From positions 1 through 64,000 of the forward strand of contig NZ_WSRZ01000023.1 of assembly GCF_009828585.1 (NCBI RefSeq): a stretch of 64,000 nt of DNA, in the 5' to 3' direction. Under the pieces are notes generated by a model. That model was not told where the DNA came from, searched no databases, and was given only the letters and a program-made list of their open reading frames with translations. Shown piece by piece: positions 31,244-44,540 of the stretch (position 1 is the first letter of the stretch; each line of letters opens with the position of its first letter). The position numbers were made by a program, and so were the translations under genes. The stretch comes from Shewanella litoralis. Its GTDB lineage: Bacteria > Pseudomonadota > Gammaproteobacteria > Enterobacterales > Shewanellaceae.

Positions 31244-32149
31244 ATGACGACGAAACACGACGTAAAGACATTTCAGGGTTTCATCCTAACCCTTCAGGAA
31301 TATTGGGCGCAGCAAGGTTGCGCAATTGTTCAACCTCTCGATATGGAAGTTGGTGCAGGTACTTTCCACCCGCAGACGTTCTTACGCTCATTAGGCCCTG
31401 AGCCAATGAGCAGTGCATATGTGCAGCCGTCTCGCCGTCCTACTGATGGACGCTATGGTGAAAACCCAAATCGCTTGCAACATTATTACCAATTCCAAGT
31501 GGTATTAAAGCCATCACCAGACAATATTCAAGAGCTTTACCTAGGCTCACTAGAAGCCCTGGGTATTGATACTCAAGTGCATGATATTCGCTTTGTTGAA
31601 GACAACTGGGAATCTCCAACTTTAGGCGCATGGGGTTTAGGCTGGGAAGTGTGGCTTAACGGTATGGAAGTGACACAGTTTACTTACTTCCAGCAAGTGG
31701 GCGGTATTGAATGTAGCCCTGTAACTGGTGAAATTACTTATGGCCTTGAGCGTTTGGCCATGTATATTCAAGAAGTCGACAGCGTGTACGATCTTGTATG
31801 GACCGACGGACCTATGGGCCGTGTAACCTACGGTGATATTTTTCATCAAAACGAAGTTGAGCAATCAACTTACAACTTCGAACATGCCGATGTTGACTTT
31901 ATGTTTACGATGTTCGATCAATGCGAAAAAATGTGCCAGCACTTATTGTCGCTAGAAAAACCTCTACCACTGCCTGCTTACGAGCAAGTAATGAAAGCAT
32001 CGCACGCTTTTAACTTACTTGATGCTCGCCATGCCATTTCGGTTACTGAACGTCAGCGTTACATTTTACGCGTTCGCACCATGGCTAAAGGTGTTGCAGA
32101 ATCTTATTATCAAGCACGCGAAGCGCTAGGCTTCCCAATGTGTAAGTAG
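31244..32149 (+). CDS. glyQ: Glycine-tRNA ligase alpha subunit
   Basis: Catalytic subunit of the alpha2-beta2 bacterial glycyl-tRNA synthetase. 301 residues with the highly conserved [40 protein letters not shown] and FTYFQQVGG motifs. A good -10 (TATAAT, 31200-31205) lies 38 bases upstream. glyS follows after nine bases. Confidence 0.97.
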   Translation: MTTKHDVKTFQGFILTLQEYWAQQGCAIVQPLDMEVGAGTFHPQTFLRSLGPEPMSSAYVQPSRRPTDGRYGENPNRLQHYYQFQVVLKPSPDNIQELYLGSLEALGIDTQVHDIRFVEDNWESPTLGAWGLGWEVWLNGMEVTQFTYFQQVGGIECSPVTGEITYGLERLAMYIQEVDSVYDLVWTDGPMGRVTYGDIFHQNEVEQSTYNFEHADVDFMFTMFDQCEKMCQHLLSLEKPLPLPAYEQVMKASHAFNLLDARHAISVTERQRYILRVRTMAKGVAESYYQAREALGFPMCK

Positions 32150-32158
32150 AGGTCACCA

Positions 32159-34243
32159 ATGAAATTTGAAAACTTACTTATTGAAGTGGGAACAGAAGAG
32201 TTACCGCCAAAGTCATTACGCACTTTAGCGGAGTCTTTTTTAGCAAACTTTACCGATGAATTAACCAAAGCTGATATCCCTTTTGACTCTGCGCTTTGGT
32301 ATGCAGCGCCTCGTCGTTTAGCTATTAATGTTGTTGGCCTTGCCCTTGCTCAAGCAGATAAAGTCGTAGAAAAACGCGGCCCTGCGGTAAGCTCTGCATT
32401 TGATGCAGATGGCAACCCAACCAAGGCAGCGCAAGGCTGGGCACGTGGTAACGGTATTACGGTTGATCAAGCTGAGCGTTTAGTCACCGACAAAGGCGAA
32501 TGGTTAGTTCATCAAGCTAAAGTGGTCGGTGTTGAAACCAAAAGTCTGATTGCTGAGATGGCACAACGTGCGCTTGATAAATTGCCAATCCCAAAACCAA
32601 TGCGTTGGGGCAGCAACAAAACACAATTTATTCGCCCTGTGCACACTGTCATCATGTTATTGGGTAGCGAATTAATCGCTGGTGAATTATTGGGTATTAA
32701 ATCTGCTCGAGTTATTCGCGGTCATCGCTTTATGGGTCAGGCAACTTTCGAGCTAGACCATGCCGACAACTATTTAACTGCACTAAAAGAGCAAGGTAAG
32801 GTGCTGGCTGATTATCAGCTTCGTAAATCATTAATCAAAGCAGACTCTGAAGCAGCAGCTGCCAAAATTGGTGGTGTTGCCGATATCCAAGAAGACTTAC
32901 TTGAAGAAGTGGCTTCATTGGTTGAATGGCCAATAGTATTAACAGCTAGCTTTGAAGAAAAGTTTTTAGCGGTGCCATCTGAAGCCCTTGTGTACACCAT
33001 GAAAGGCGACCAGAAATACTTCCCTGTATTTGATAAAACCGGTAACTTGCTACCTAACTTTATTTTCGTCACTAACATCGAATCTAAAGACCCGCAGCAA
33101 ATTATTTCAGGTAATGAGAAAGTGGTTCGCCCTCGCCTAGCCGATGCTGAATTCTTCTTTAATACTGATAAAAAGCATACGCTAGAGTCACGTTTAGCCA
33201 GTCTTGAAACGGTTGTATTCCAAAAACAACTTGGCACGTTAAAAGCGCGCGTTGAGCGCATTTCAACACTTGCAGGGTTTATTGCTACACAACTCGATGG
33301 TCAGGGTGTTAGCACAAACAGTGCTGATGCAAGCCGCGCCGGTCTATTATCTAAAACAGACTTGATGACCAACATGGTGATGGAGTTTACTGACACTCAA
33401 GGCACCATGGGGATGCATTATGCTCGCCTAGATGGTGAAACTGAAGCGGTTGCCGTTGCTTTAGAAGAGCAATACAAACCTAAGTTTTCTGGTGATACGG
33501 TACCAACTGCAAGCGTGTCTTGCGCGGTTGCGTTAGCTGAAAAGCTAGACACCTTAGTGGGCATTTTTGGAATTGGCCAGGCACCTAAAGGCGCTGCCGA
33601 TCCATTTGCACTTCGCCGCGCTGCTATCGGTATTTTACGCATTATTGTTGAAAACAATTTGCCACTAGACTTAGTCGATTTAATTGCTAAAGCGCAAGCG
33701 TTACATGCTGATAACGTCAGCAATGCCAATACCGCCGAAGACGTACTTGAGTTTTTAATGGCGCGTTTCCGTAGTTGGTATCAAGATAAAGGCATTCAAG
33801 TTGATGTAATTTTAGCAGTATTAGCTCGTCGCCCAACTCGCCCAGCTGATTTTGACAGTCGCGTTAAAGCGGTATCGCACTTCCGTGCTTTAGAGGCTTC
33901 TACTGCGCTTGCTGCTGCCAATAAACGTGTTTCTAATATCTTGGCTAAAGTTGAAGGCGAACTGCCTGCAAACATTAACCAGACACTATTAGCGGAAACA
34001 GCTGAAAAAGCCTTGGCAGAAAAGTTAGCACAACTACAACCACAGTTAGCACCATTGTTTGCCAATGCTGATTATCAGCAAGCATTAACATTATTAGCCG
34101 ATTTACGTGAAAGCGTGGATCAGTTCTTTGAAGATGTAATGGTAATGGCTGACGATAAAGCATTGAAAAATAACCGCCTTGCGTTATTAACTAATCTTCG
34201 TGAGCAGTTTTTACATGTAGCGGATATTTCATTACTACAATAA
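32159..34243 (+). CDS. glyS: Glycine-tRNA ligase beta subunit
   Basis: tRNA-binding beta subunit of glycyl-tRNA synthetase, 694 residues. N-terminal [14 protein letters not shown], the central [10 protein letters not shown] and [12 protein letters not shown], an HD-like core, and a C-terminal DALR-type anticodon domain ([13 protein letters not shown]). Translationally linked to glyQ and closed by a strong terminator. Confidence 0.97.
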   Translation: MKFENLLIEVGTEELPPKSLRTLAESFLANFTDELTKADIPFDSALWYAAPRRLAINVVGLALAQADKVVEKRGPAVSSAFDADGNPTKAAQGWARGNGITVDQAERLVTDKGEWLVHQAKVVGVETKSLIAEMAQRALDKLPIPKPMRWGSNKTQFIRPVHTVIMLLGSELIAGELLGIKSARVIRGHRFMGQATFELDHADNYLTALKEQGKVLADYQLRKSLIKADSEAAAAKIGGVADIQEDLLEEVASLVEWPIVLTASFEEKFLAVPSEALVYTMKGDQKYFPVFDKTGNLLPNFIFVTNIESKDPQQIISGNEKVVRPRLADAEFFFNTDKKHTLESRLASLETVVFQKQLGTLKARVERISTLAGFIATQLDGQGVSTNSADASRAGLLSKTDLMTNMVMEFTDTQGTMGMHYARLDGETEAVAVALEEQYKPKFSGDTVPTASVSCAVALAEKLDTLVGIFGIGQAPKGAADPFALRRAAIGILRIIVENNLPLDLVDLIAKAQALHADNVSNANTAEDVLEFLMARFRSWYQDKGIQVDVILAVLARRPTRPADFDSRVKAVSHFRALEASTALAAANKRVSNILAKVEGELPANINQTLLAETAEKALAEKLAQLQPQLAPLFANADYQQALTLLADLRESVDQFFEDVMVMADDKALKNNRLALLTNLREQFLHVADISLLQ

Positions 34244-34260
34244 TGTGATATTGCAGCAAT

Positions 34261-34290
34261 AAAAAAAGCGCCGAAAGGCGCTTTTTTTAT
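34261..34290. terminator. Bidirectional terminator after glyQS
   Basis: AAAGCGCC-GAAA-GGCGCTTT stem with a GNRA-type loop (34265-34284), an A run before and a T run after. It serves glyS on the plus strand and may also stop the convergent HDOD gene. Confidence 0.88.
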
Positions 34291-34372
34291 TCATTTTTAA
34301 TATTAAGAGTAAAACGTAACCCTCACCACACTGATAACTTTCAATGTTCAAAGCACAAATTTTAAATCAGAT

Positions 34373-35425
34373 TTAAAACTCAATCAGTTTTTGATGTAAA
34401 TCAGCAAACTCTTGTTCACTTATTTCCACCTGTGCTAATAACACCGCCAATGCTGATTGCGGTAATTTATCCACTTGCTTAAGCATAGAGCACTCACTAA
34501 TGATATTAGCCTTCCAGATAACGAGTGTCATTTGATCATCGGGTTTAATATTGGTATTCGCTAGCAATGTTAACGGCGCTTCAAAGTGTTGCGGCAACTG
34601 CCAATAACGGGCAAGTAATGCGCTGAGTGCTAATGATTTACTGGTCATTACCTGTTTAAACAACATTGAACTAGGCTGCTCGCCAGGTTCTGCCTGATAA
34701 AATGCATCAACAAGCATTTTAAAAATGGCGATTTTTCCTACATCGTGGAGCAATGCAACTAAAAAGGCACGTTCGCGTTGTTCTGGGATCGCTAATTCAC
34801 TGGCTAAAAATGCCACCTGCATTGAATGGCGCCAAATCTCTGCACCAAAACGTCTGAAATATATTGGCTTAATATCAATCATTTCACGTGCCAAACAACT
34901 GGTAATAAATTGCCTCAGTTGTTGTCTACCAACCTGCACTAGCGCTTGCTGAATGCTAGTAACATCATGTTCTGCTCGTTTAAACGCAGGAGAATTACAC
35001 AGTTTAAGCACTTCAATGCACAGCAATGGATCTTGCTCAATCAACTGGATTAACTCTTGGATTTCAATATTATCGTCTGCTAGTTTTTTATCTAATTCGA
35101 GTATTTTACTTGGAAGCTTTAGCACATTCTCAGCAATGGCTTGAGGCGAACTTAACGCACGTTCTATATCTTGCATAACACGGCGCTCTAGATTATTCGC
35201 AATTCCTGTCGTATCGGTTTGAGTACTGGCAAACAAAAAACTGTAAAACAAAGATGATAAATCTAACTGCGACTCTACCGCGAGTTTGGGACTGACTTCA
35301 ATAATAGGTTTGACGGTTGGCGTTGGTGTTTGCTGACGTTTCTCGACCGCTGTACGGCCAGTAAATTTGACTTGTTCATTGCGATCACGAATATTAAACA
35401 GCTTCTTAAAAAAACTTGTCACCAC
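34373..35425 (-). CDS. HDOD domain protein
   Basis: A 350-residue cytosolic protein with a central HDOD domain (about 95-300), a signalling fold related to HD phosphohydrolases. LLIQ/LKLCNSPAF and LLHDVGKIAIF are visible; the second retains an HD pair. No output domain is attached. HDOD proteins act in motility, biofilm or stress signalling, but no specific role can be assigned. The start is GTG, at 35425 or 35422, with AAGG nine bases upstream of 35425. It lies between glyS and gyrB, apparently monocistronic. Confidence 0.87.
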   Translation of the reverse strand: MVTSFFKKLFNIRDRNEQVKFTGRTAVEKRQQTPTPTVKPIIEVSPKLAVESQLDLSSLFYSFLFASTQTDTTGIANNLERRVMQDIERALSSPQAIAENVLKLPSKILELDKKLADDNIEIQELIQLIEQDPLLCIEVLKLCNSPAFKRAEHDVTSIQQALVQVGRQQLRQFITSCLAREMIDIKPIYFRRFGAEIWRHSMQVAFLASELAIPEQRERAFLVALLHDVGKIAIFKMLVDAFYQAEPGEQPSSMLFKQVMTSKSLALSALLARYWQLPQHFEAPLTLLANTNIKPDDQMTLVIWKANIISECSMLKQVDKLPQSALAVLLAQVEISEQEFADLHQKLIEF

Positions 35426-35479
35426 AATAAATAACCTTATAAGACATTAGATTAATAGCAATAATTTAATCATAGCAAT

Positions 35480-35513
35480 AAAAACAAAAATGGGCGCCAT
35501 AAGGCACCCATTT
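35480..35513 (-). terminator. Terminator after gyrB
   Basis: On the minus strand a 10-bp stem (AATGGGTGCC / GGCGCCCATT, one G-U pair) with a four-base loop is followed by a T-rich run. The wobble pairs only on the minus-strand transcript, so it serves gyrB. Confidence 0.75.
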
Positions 35514-35529
35514 ATTTTAACAAGACGTG

Positions 35530-37962
<2,433 letters not shown>

Positions 37963-39045
37963 TTATTCAATAACCGTTACTTGCCCGTGTTCCACATGAA
38001 ACATCCTGTTGGGAGGGCTAGATAACGAATCGACTATTGCTAGCGGATCAATTGCGGTGACAAAAATTTGCGCACCGGTTTCGGTTAACTGCTGTAGCAA
38101 TAGCTGCCTATGCTGTGCATCCAACTCTGACGGTAAATCGTCGACTAAATAAATACTGTTTTTATCTAGTTGTTGTTTGAGCAACTTTCCCTGTGCAATA
38201 CGCAGTGCACAGACTAATAATTTTAATTGTCCACGGGATAGCGCATCCTGCACTGGTAAGTTACCCACTCGCAAACGTAAGTCTGCCTTATGAGGACCAC
38301 TACCCGTGTTACCCGCGGCAACATCGCGCGAATATTGGTTTTCAAGTAACTGCGAAAAATCCGTTTTGCTGTCCCATCCTCGGGTAAAAGAAACCTTAAT
38401 ATCAACCTGAGGTAAAAACCGCCCTATTATACCCTTAAGTAGCTCATTTAACGAGTCTACATATCGATTTCGTATGTCGGTAACTTGTTCAGCATACCGC
38501 ACCAGCTCCTTATCCCAAAATTGTATTTGACTATAAGCAGATTGGTTACGAAGTAATTGATTACGTTGCTTTAAAACCTTACGGACATTCACCCAGGCTT
38601 GATAAAAATGTGGGTCAGAATGAAAGGCGCCCCAATCAATAAACTGCCTGCGAGCTTTTGGGCCTTCAAACAGTAAAGAAAAACTTTCGGGGGTAATAAC
38701 TTGAATAGGCAACGTTTCAGCTAATGTCGATAAACGTTTGACTTTTTCGCCATTAATTTTAACTTCAATATCGCCACTACGGTGACGTCTAAGTCCAATT
38801 TTACAGTCGCTATCATCTTGTACTAAATTGGCAAATAAGGTGAGTTTATCGTCATCATTGTTGATAACCCGCTGCGATAAATGGCTGCGAAAAGAGCGTC
38901 CCATGCCTAAAAAATATATCGCTTCTAAAATACTGGTTTTACCGCTGCCATTTTGACCGTATATCAAATTTAACCCGTCACTTGGGTTAAGTGATGCTGT
39001 GGTAATATTACGAAACGAGCCAATGGTAATGCGCGATAAACTCAT
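37963..39045 (-). CDS. recF: DNA replication and repair protein RecF
   Basis: SMC-like ATPase that helps RecOR load RecA at single-strand gaps. Walker [14 protein letters not shown] near the N terminus, signature [14 protein letters not shown] and Walker [13 protein letters not shown] near the C terminus. 360 residues from the ATG at 39045, which has AGGTG just upstream; a GTG two codons earlier is less likely. The codons for MFHVEH near its end form a degenerate parS. Confidence 0.97.
   Translation of the reverse strand: MSLSRITIGSFRNITTASLNPSDGLNLIYGQNGSGKTSILEAIYFLGMGRSFRSHLSQRVINNDDDKLTLFANLVQDDSDCKIGLRRHRSGDIEVKINGEKVKRLSTLAETLPIQVITPESFSLLFEGPKARRQFIDWGAFHSDPHFYQAWVNVRKVLKQRNQLLRNQSAYSQIQFWDKELVRYAEQVTDIRNRYVDSLNELLKGIIGRFLPQVDIKVSFTRGWDSKTDFSQLLENQYSRDVAAGNTGSGPHKADLRLRVGNLPVQDALSRGQLKLLVCALRIAQGKLLKQQLDKNSIYLVDDLPSELDAQHRQLLLQQLTETGAQIFVTAIDPLAIVDSLSSPPNRMFHVEHGQVTVIE
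37988..38003. other. Degenerate parS-like site in recF
   Basis: TGTTCCACATGAAACA differs from the parS consensus at the centre (CACATG for CACGTG) and at one arm position. Read on the minus strand it encodes MFHVEH in the RecF tail. A weak ParB site at best. Confidence 0.45.
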
Positions 39046-39087
39046 GAACACCTATTGTGATAGCCAAATAAAGCGGTAGAGACAAAG

Positions 39088-39107
39088 AAGGTGCTTTGCA
39101 GCACCTT
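39088..39107 (-). terminator. Hairpin between dnaN and recF
   Basis: On the minus strand an 8-bp stem AAGGTGCT / AGCACCTT with a GCAA (GNRA) loop is followed by CTTTGTC. The T run is weak, so it is probably an attenuator lowering recF-gyrB read-through rather than a full stop. Confidence 0.5.
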
Positions 39108-39133
39108 ACTTATGATTAATGGACAATAACGTA

Positions 39134-40234
39134 TTACAGGCGCATTGGCATCACCACATACATAGAATCTTCTTCTTTGTGGTTCTCAATGAGTGCACTT
39201 GAGTTACCATCAATGAGCGTTATACGCACATCATCACTGGCAAGGTTATTCAGTACATCAAGTAAATAACTCACGTTAAAACCAATTTCGAGCTTATCTG
39301 AATCATAATCAACGTCGATAATTTCTTCGGCTTCTTCTTGCTCTGGGTTATTGGCGGTAATCTTTAATAAACCAGGCTCAAGTTGAATGCGTACACCACG
39401 GAATTTTTCGTTCGATAAAATAGAGGCTCGAGTTAACGCTTGTTTTAGTTGATTGCGACTGGCAATAACTACCTTATTACCACCCTTTGGTAACACCCGG
39501 CGGTAATCAGGAAAACGGCCATCAACTAATTTACTGGTAAATACAGCAGAGCTCGTCATAGCGCGAATCGCGTTATCGCCAATCGCAATGGTAATGTCTT
39601 GGTCGTCGCTTTCAAGCAAGCGCGCCATTTCAACTACCCCTTTACGTGGCACAATCACTTGTTTTTCGGGCAAAGAAATATCAACAGTGCGATGGCTTAA
39701 CGCCAAACGGTGACCGTCGGTAGCAATAGCGCGTAATACATTGCCTTCGGTTTCAAATAATAAACCGTTGAGGTAATAGCGCACATCCTGGTTAGCCATC
39801 GAAAACTGAGTAGAGTCGATAATCGACTTTAATACGCCTTGCTTTAAGCTAAATTCAATATCAGCCTGAAACGCTTCAACATTGGGATAATCTTCAGCTG
39901 GCAATGTGGCTAATGAAAAACGGCTACGACCTGAGCGCAACAGCCATTTGTTATCTTGCTGTTCTACTTTTAATTCGCTTTGTTCAGGTAATGACTTAAC
40001 AATGTCGAGTAATTTTTTAGCTGGAACGGTAGTGCGACCAATGCTGATATCACCATGAATAGCGGCTTGACCAACAAGTTCAACCTCTAAATCCGTACCG
40101 GTCAGCTTAAGTGAGTCTTCACTAACTTCAACTAATAAATTAGCTAAAATAGGTAAGTTATGTCTACGTTCTACCGCGCCACACACTAGTTGCAGCGGCT
40201 TTAATAGGGCATCCCTATCAATTGAAAATTTCAT
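39134..40234 (-). CDS. dnaN: DNA polymerase III sliding clamp
   Basis: Beta clamp encircling DNA and tethering polymerase III. 366 residues, identical in length to E. coli, three clamp domains, N terminus MKFSIDRDALLKPLQ and C terminus ending in the conserved YVVMPMRL, which forms the protein-binding cleft. Eighteen bases after dnaA. Confidence 0.98.
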   Translation of the reverse strand: MKFSIDRDALLKPLQLVCGAVERRHNLPILANLLVEVSEDSLKLTGTDLEVELVGQAAIHGDISIGRTTVPAKKLLDIVKSLPEQSELKVEQQDNKWLLRSGRSRFSLATLPAEDYPNVEAFQADIEFSLKQGVLKSIIDSTQFSMANQDVRYYLNGLLFETEGNVLRAIATDGHRLALSHRTVDISLPEKQVIVPRKGVVEMARLLESDDQDITIAIGDNAIRAMTSSAVFTSKLVDGRFPDYRRVLPKGGNKVVIASRNQLKQALTRASILSNEKFRGVRIQLEPGLLKITANNPEQEEAEEIIDVDYDSDKLEIGFNVSYLLDVLNNLASDDVRITLIDGNSSALIENHKEEDSMYVVMPMRL

Positions 40235-40252
40235 CGTTCTACTTTCCCTGAA

Positions 40253-41638
40253 TTAAGAAGACAAAGTTCTAATCAAGTTAGCGTAATCTTCTTTAATGTC
40301 ATGACTCTCTTCACGCAGTTGCGCAATTTTACGACAAGCATGTAATACCGTCGTATGGTCACGACCACCAAATGCATCACCAATTTCTGGCAAGCTTTGG
40401 TTAGTGAGTTCTTTAGATAGCGCCATCGCCACTTGTCGTGGCCTTGCCACACTGCGTGAACGACGTTTAGACAGCATATCTGCCATTTTAATTTTGTAGT
40501 ATTCAGCAACCGTCTTCTGAATATTGTCTATAGTGACTAATTTTTCTTGCAGTGCCAAGAGATCACGTAACGCTTCACGTACAAAATCAATGGTAATTGG
40601 ACGACCGGTGAAGTTGGCATTAGCAATAACGCGGTTTAATGCACCTTCAAGCTCGCGTACGTTTGAACGTAAACGCTTAGCAATAAAGAAGGCCACTTCA
40701 TCAGGCAGGTTAATACCGCTCTCTTGTGCTTTACGCATTAAAATCGCTACGCGGGTTTCTAATTCCGGTGGCTCAATGGCAACCGTTAACCCCCAACCAA
40801 AGCGAGATTTTAAGCGATCTTCTACTCCGTCGATCTCTTTAGGATAACGGTCAGAAGTTAAAATAATTTGATGATTACCTTCTAGTAGCGCATTGAAGGT
40901 ATGGAAAAACTCTTCTTGAGAACGATCTTTGTTGGCAAAAAATTGAATATCGTCAATAAACAGGGCGTCGACACTGCGATAATAACGTTTAAATTCTTCA
41001 ATGGCATTATTTTGTAAGGCTTTGACCATGTCCTGTACAAAACGCTCAGAATGCATATACACCACTTTAGCATTCGGATTATTTTTAATGATCCCATTAC
41101 CGACAGCATGCAATAAGTGAGTTTTACCTAAACCGGTACCACCGTATAAAAATAATGGGTTATATGCGCCACCAGGGTTTTCAGATACTTGTAAGGCGGC
41201 CGCTTTACCGAGTTGGTTTGATTTACCTTCAACGAAGTTATCAAACTGATAGGTAGGGTTAATGTTACTACGATGATTGGCATTAACAATGGGTTCTGCC
41301 TGAGTATTAAATGACGTTGTGCCAACTTGAGCACGCGTTTGGCTACTCACAGGCTTAGCGGCAACTGGGGCAGGAGCTACAGGACGTGCAGACGGACGGC
41401 TACCAATATCAAAACGCAACTTAGGTGCATCACTGCCCATTTGTTCAGTGAAAAATTGATTAATGATATTAATGTATTTATCGCGTACCCAATCGAGTAC
41501 AAAACGATTTGGCGCATACAAAACCAGAGTATCACCATCCATTTCAGCTTGTAACGGACGGATCCACATACTGAACTGCTGGGCTGATAACTCGTCTTGC
41601 AGTCTGCCGATACATTGTTGCCAAAGTGAAACCGCCAC
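40253..41638 (-). CDS. dnaA: Chromosomal replication initiator DnaA
   Basis: Initiator ATPase that binds DnaA boxes and melts oriC. 461 residues: domain I ([15 protein letters not shown] ... [10 protein letters not shown]), a proline-rich linker (about 85-125), AAA+ domain with [13 protein letters not shown] and [11 protein letters not shown], and the C-terminal helix-turn-helix with [15 protein letters not shown] that contacts the box. The start is GTG at 41638. Upstream DNA carries DnaA boxes and many GATC sites, suggesting autoregulation and SeqA/Dam control. Leads dnaA-dnaN-recF-gyrB. Confidence 0.98.
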   Translation of the reverse strand: MAVSLWQQCIGRLQDELSAQQFSMWIRPLQAEMDGDTLVLYAPNRFVLDWVRDKYINIINQFFTEQMGSDAPKLRFDIGSRPSARPVAPAPVAAKPVSSQTRAQVGTTSFNTQAEPIVNANHRSNINPTYQFDNFVEGKSNQLGKAAALQVSENPGGAYNPLFLYGGTGLGKTHLLHAVGNGIIKNNPNAKVVYMHSERFVQDMVKALQNNAIEEFKRYYRSVDALFIDDIQFFANKDRSQEEFFHTFNALLEGNHQIILTSDRYPKEIDGVEDRLKSRFGWGLTVAIEPPELETRVAILMRKAQESGINLPDEVAFFIAKRLRSNVRELEGALNRVIANANFTGRPITIDFVREALRDLLALQEKLVTIDNIQKTVAEYYKIKMADMLSKRRSRSVARPRQVAMALSKELTNQSLPEIGDAFGGRDHTTVLHACRKIAQLREESHDIKEDYANLIRTLSS

Positions 41639-41642
41639 TTAT

Positions 41643-41910
41643 TTATCCCCAAATATCTTTAGTCAAAGGAGGTGTATTCTATAGGGAGATCACAATGATC
41701 GCTATCCTTAAAAACAGATTTATCCCCAGCGGGATCATTCTATGTGGATATCTGGGATCACGAAAGATCAAAATCGATCCATTAATTGCAAATATCATGC
41801 AAATCCAGCTTTATTAACCGATCCACATTGATCTATAATACGCCAGCTTTGATCTACTGAAACGAGTTAAGATCCACAAGATATAGTGTCTGTACACAGA
41901 CTTATCCACA
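41643..41910. promoter_or_regulatory. DnaA-box and GATC cluster upstream of dnaA
   Basis: The 445-base gap between dnaA and rpmH holds one perfect DnaA box TTATCCACA (41902-41910), two TTATCCCCA (41643-41651, 41720-41728) and a one-mismatch box on the other strand (TGTGGATAT, 41743-41751). About ten GATC sites lie within 41,686-41,878. A minus-strand -10 (TAGAAT, 41676-41681) with a weak -35 could be a dnaA promoter. No gene is seen in this gap. Confidence 0.75.
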
Positions 41911-41982
41911 TCTTCTGGTGCTTTTTTACTTTCAGCATCAAAGAAAGATTGGCAGAAATTCATCATATAACCACTTTCGTTA

Positions 41983-42011
41983 TTGACGATAGTAATTAAA
42001 GTGATTACAAT
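41983..42011 (+). promoter_or_regulatory. rpmH promoter
   Basis: -35 TTGACG (41983-41988) and -10 TACAAT (42006-42011) with a 17-base spacer, about 73 bases before rpmH. A strong promoter for rpmH-rnpA-yidD-yidC. Confidence 0.75.
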
Positions 42012-42083
42012 TCGGCCTCTTTTTTGCCCTTACCTCTAATTTTGGAGATAAGGTAAATTCACTAACAAAGACGGATTGCCATC

Positions 42084-42221
42084 ATGAGTAAACGTACTTT
42101 TCAACCTAGCAACCTGAAGCGCAAGCGTTCTCACGGCTTCCGCGCTCGTATGGCCACTGCAGGCGGCCGTAAGGTGCTTGCACGTCGTCGTGCGAAAGGT
42201 CGCGCTCGTTTATCTGCGTAA
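42084..42221 (+). CDS. rpmH: 50S ribosomal protein L34
   Basis: The 45-residue L34 protein, very basic, starting [20 protein letters not shown] and ending [11 protein letters not shown] universally conserved small gene next to dnaA and rnpA. Codons are of the highly expressed type. Promoter at 41,983-42,011. Confidence 0.98.
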   Translation: MSKRTFQPSNLKRKRSHGFRARMATAGGRKVLARRRAKGRARLSA

Positions 42222-42233
42222 GTAGATAACTAG

Positions 42234-42590
42234 GTGACTAGCTATACCTTTACGCGGGAGTTACGTTTGTTAACTCCCGCGCAATTTAAATCTGTATTCT
42301 CCAATCCAATCAAAGCATCCTCTGCTGAAATAACTCTGCTCGCAATTCCAAATTCAGAGCAACATCCTCGTTTAGGGTTAACTGTGGCCAAACGTTTTGT
42401 TAAACGTGCTAACCAACGTAATCGTATTAAACGCGTGATAAGAGATAGTTTTCGTTTACATCAACACGACATCCCCAATATAGATATCGTGGTATTAGTC
42501 AGAAATGGCGTGATGGAAATGGAAAATGCAGAACTACATAAATTGATAGAAAAGCTATGGCGAAAACTCAGTCGCCGTTACAATGGCTAG
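42234..42590 (+). CDS. rnpA: Ribonuclease P protein component
   Basis: Protein subunit of RNase P, which matures tRNA 5' ends with the M1 RNA. 118 residues, with the basic signature [20 protein letters not shown] that contacts RNA. GTG start at 42234, 12 bases after rpmH. Its end overlaps yidD by 34 bases in another frame. Confidence 0.97.
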   Translation: MTSYTFTRELRLLTPAQFKSVFSNPIKASSAEITLLAIPNSEQHPRLGLTVAKRFVKRANQRNRIKRVIRDSFRLHQHDIPNIDIVVLVRNGVMEMENAELHKLIEKLWRKLSRRYNG

Positions 42591-42811
42591 CAACCACGGT
42601 TATCCGTGGTTATCAACTTTTTATAAGCCCTTTACTGGGACCTAAGTGTCGGTTCAATCCAACTTGTTCTTATTATGCGATTGAAGCAATAAAAACGCAC
42701 GGAACAGTGAAAGGTAGTTGGTTTGCAATCAAACGCATATTAAAATGTCACCCTTTACATCCCGGCGGTAGTGATCCCGTCCCCCCTAAAAATGACAGGT
42801 GTAATAAATAG
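42557..42811 (+). CDS. yidD: Membrane protein insertion efficiency factor YidD
   Basis: A small 84-residue protein helping YidC-dependent membrane insertion. Conserved [29 protein letters not shown] and [13 protein letters not shown] with the three cysteines. An amphipathic N-terminal helix attaches it to the inner membrane. It overlaps rnpA by 34 bases and precedes yidC by three bases, so its translation is coupled. Confidence 0.95.
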   Translation: MAKTQSPLQWLATTVIRGYQLFISPLLGPKCRFNPTCSYYAIEAIKTHGTVKGSWFAIKRILKCHPLHPGGSDPVPPKNDRCNK

Positions 42812-42814
42812 GCT

Positions 42815-44443
42815 ATGGAATCTCAACGCAATATATTGCTAATCGGTCTGCTGTTTGTCAGCTTTTTAATGTGGCAGCAATGGCAAACAGATAAAGCACC
42901 ACAACCGGTAGCACAACAAACCGTTACCCAAACAAACGCTGCGACAATTAATGGCGCTGACGTCCCTGAAGCAGACTCAACTGGTATGCCAGTAGATATG
43001 CCTGCAACCAAAAACTTAATTACCGTTAGCACTGACCAGCTCGATATTAAAATCAGCCCAGTAGGTGGTGATATCGTTTACGCTGCATTAGTTGCTCACA
43101 AAGTTGAGATTGATAAAGATGATCCTTTTATCATCCTTGAGCAAACCAACGACCACACTTATATCGCGCAAAGTGGCTTAATCGGTCGCGACGGCATTGA
43201 TAGCAGTGCTAAAGGTCGTGCCGCATTTGCCGCGCAAAATACTTCTTATACATTAGCTGACGATCAAGACACATTATCAGTGCCATTAACCTTTACTGCA
43301 AACAACGGTGTGACTTACGTAAAAACCTTTACGTTTACCCGTGGTCAGTACGATGTTGGCGTTGATTACAATATTAGCAACACTTCAGATACTGCATTAC
43401 AAGTGCAAATGTATGGTCAAATTAAACAAACCATCAGAGAATCTGAAAGCAGCATGATGATGCCTACCTACCGTGGTGCAGCATTCTCAACTCAAGATAC
43501 TCGCTACGAAAAGTATGACTTTGAAGACATGGCTGACAAAAACCTAGGTAAAGTAACACTAGGTGGTTGGGCAGCAATGTTACAGCACTACTTCGTGTCA
43601 GCCTGGATCCCACCTGCTACAGACTCAAACACCATTTTCTCAAGCGTGAGTGCTGGTGGTTTAGCTAACATCGGTTTCCGTGGCGCGGTATATGATATTG
43701 CACCAGGCACAACACAAAAAATTAGTTCACAATTTTATGTTGGCCCTAAAAACCAAAAAGCCCTTTCTGCTATCTCTGAAACTTTAAACCTAGTGGTTGA
43801 TTATGGTTTCTTGTGGTGGCTAGCAGTACCTATTCACTGGTTATTGATGTTCTATCAATCGTTTGTGGGTAACTGGGGTATGGCAATTATTTTAATCACC
43901 CTAACGGTACGTGGTTTGTTATATCCATTGACTAAAGCACAATACAGCTCAATGGCTAAAATGCGTAACCTACAGCCAAAATTAGCTGAGATGAAAGAGC
44001 GCTTTGGTGATGACCGTCAAAAGATGGGTCAAGCCATGATGGAACTGTACAAAAAAGAGAAAGTAAACCCAATGGGCGGTTGCTTACCTATTTTGCTACA
44101 GATGCCAATCTTCATCGCATTATACTGGGTATTACTTGAAAGCTATGAATTACGCCACGCGCCATTCATGCTATGGATTGATGACTTGTCAGTACAAGAT
44201 CCATACTACGTATTACCATTGCTAATGGGTGTATCGATGTTCTTGATGCAGAAAATGCAGCCAATGGCACCGACCATGGACCCAATGCAAGTTAAGATGA
44301 TGCAATGGATGCCAGTTATCTTTACCGTATTCTTCTTATGGTTCCCAGCAGGTCTGGTACTTTACTGGTTAGTCGGTAACTTAGTGGCTATTACCCAGCA
44401 AAAGATTATTTATGCAGGTTTAGAGAAAAAAGGCTTAAAATAA
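42815..44443 (+). CDS. yidC: Membrane protein insertase YidC
   Basis: Inner-membrane insertase working alone or with SecYEG. 542 residues: N-terminal membrane anchor (about 5-21), a large periplasmic beta domain (about 60-340), then five C-terminal membrane spans with the conserved [20 protein letters not shown] and [15 protein letters not shown]. Closed by a strong terminator at 44,489. Confidence 0.97.
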   Translation: MESQRNILLIGLLFVSFLMWQQWQTDKAPQPVAQQTVTQTNAATINGADVPEADSTGMPVDMPATKNLITVSTDQLDIKISPVGGDIVYAALVAHKVEIDKDDPFIILEQTNDHTYIAQSGLIGRDGIDSSAKGRAAFAAQNTSYTLADDQDTLSVPLTFTANNGVTYVKTFTFTRGQYDVGVDYNISNTSDTALQVQMYGQIKQTIRESESSMMMPTYRGAAFSTQDTRYEKYDFEDMADKNLGKVTLGGWAAMLQHYFVSAWIPPATDSNTIFSSVSAGGLANIGFRGAVYDIAPGTTQKISSQFYVGPKNQKALSAISETLNLVVDYGFLWWLAVPIHWLLMFYQSFVGNWGMAIILITLTVRGLLYPLTKAQYSSMAKMRNLQPKLAEMKERFGDDRQKMGQAMMELYKKEKVNPMGGCLPILLQMPIFIALYWVLLESYELRHAPFMLWIDDLSVQDPYYVLPLLMGVSMFLMQKMQPMAPTMDPMQVKMMQWMPVIFTVFFLWFPAGLVLYWLVGNLVAITQQKIIYAGLEKKGLK

Positions 44444-44486
44444 GCCCAAGCTCAACAGTTAACTTATTCAAAAGTTAAATGAATAA

Positions 44487-44516
44487 AAAAGGCGGCTTAA
44501 TAGGCCGCCTTTTCCT
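44487..44516 (+). terminator. Terminator after yidC
   Basis: AAGGCGGC / GCCGCCTT stem (44489-44511) with a seven-base loop and a T-rich tail. It ends the rpmH-yidC transcript just before mnmE. Confidence 0.85.
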
Positions 44517-44540
44517 TTAATGATTTAGCAGGTATTTACC

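Noticed and set aside
32815-33261. A 148-residue open frame antisense to glyS
   Set aside because: Contained in a strongly conserved gene, no ribosome binding site or motif.
34881-34896. TTTCACGTG half site in the HDOD gene
   Set aside because: Only one arm matches parS; the other arm is CCAAAC.
41626-41817. A 63-residue open frame in the dnaA-rpmH gap
   Set aside because: Overlaps the DnaA-box/GATC cluster and the dnaA start; no family resemblance.
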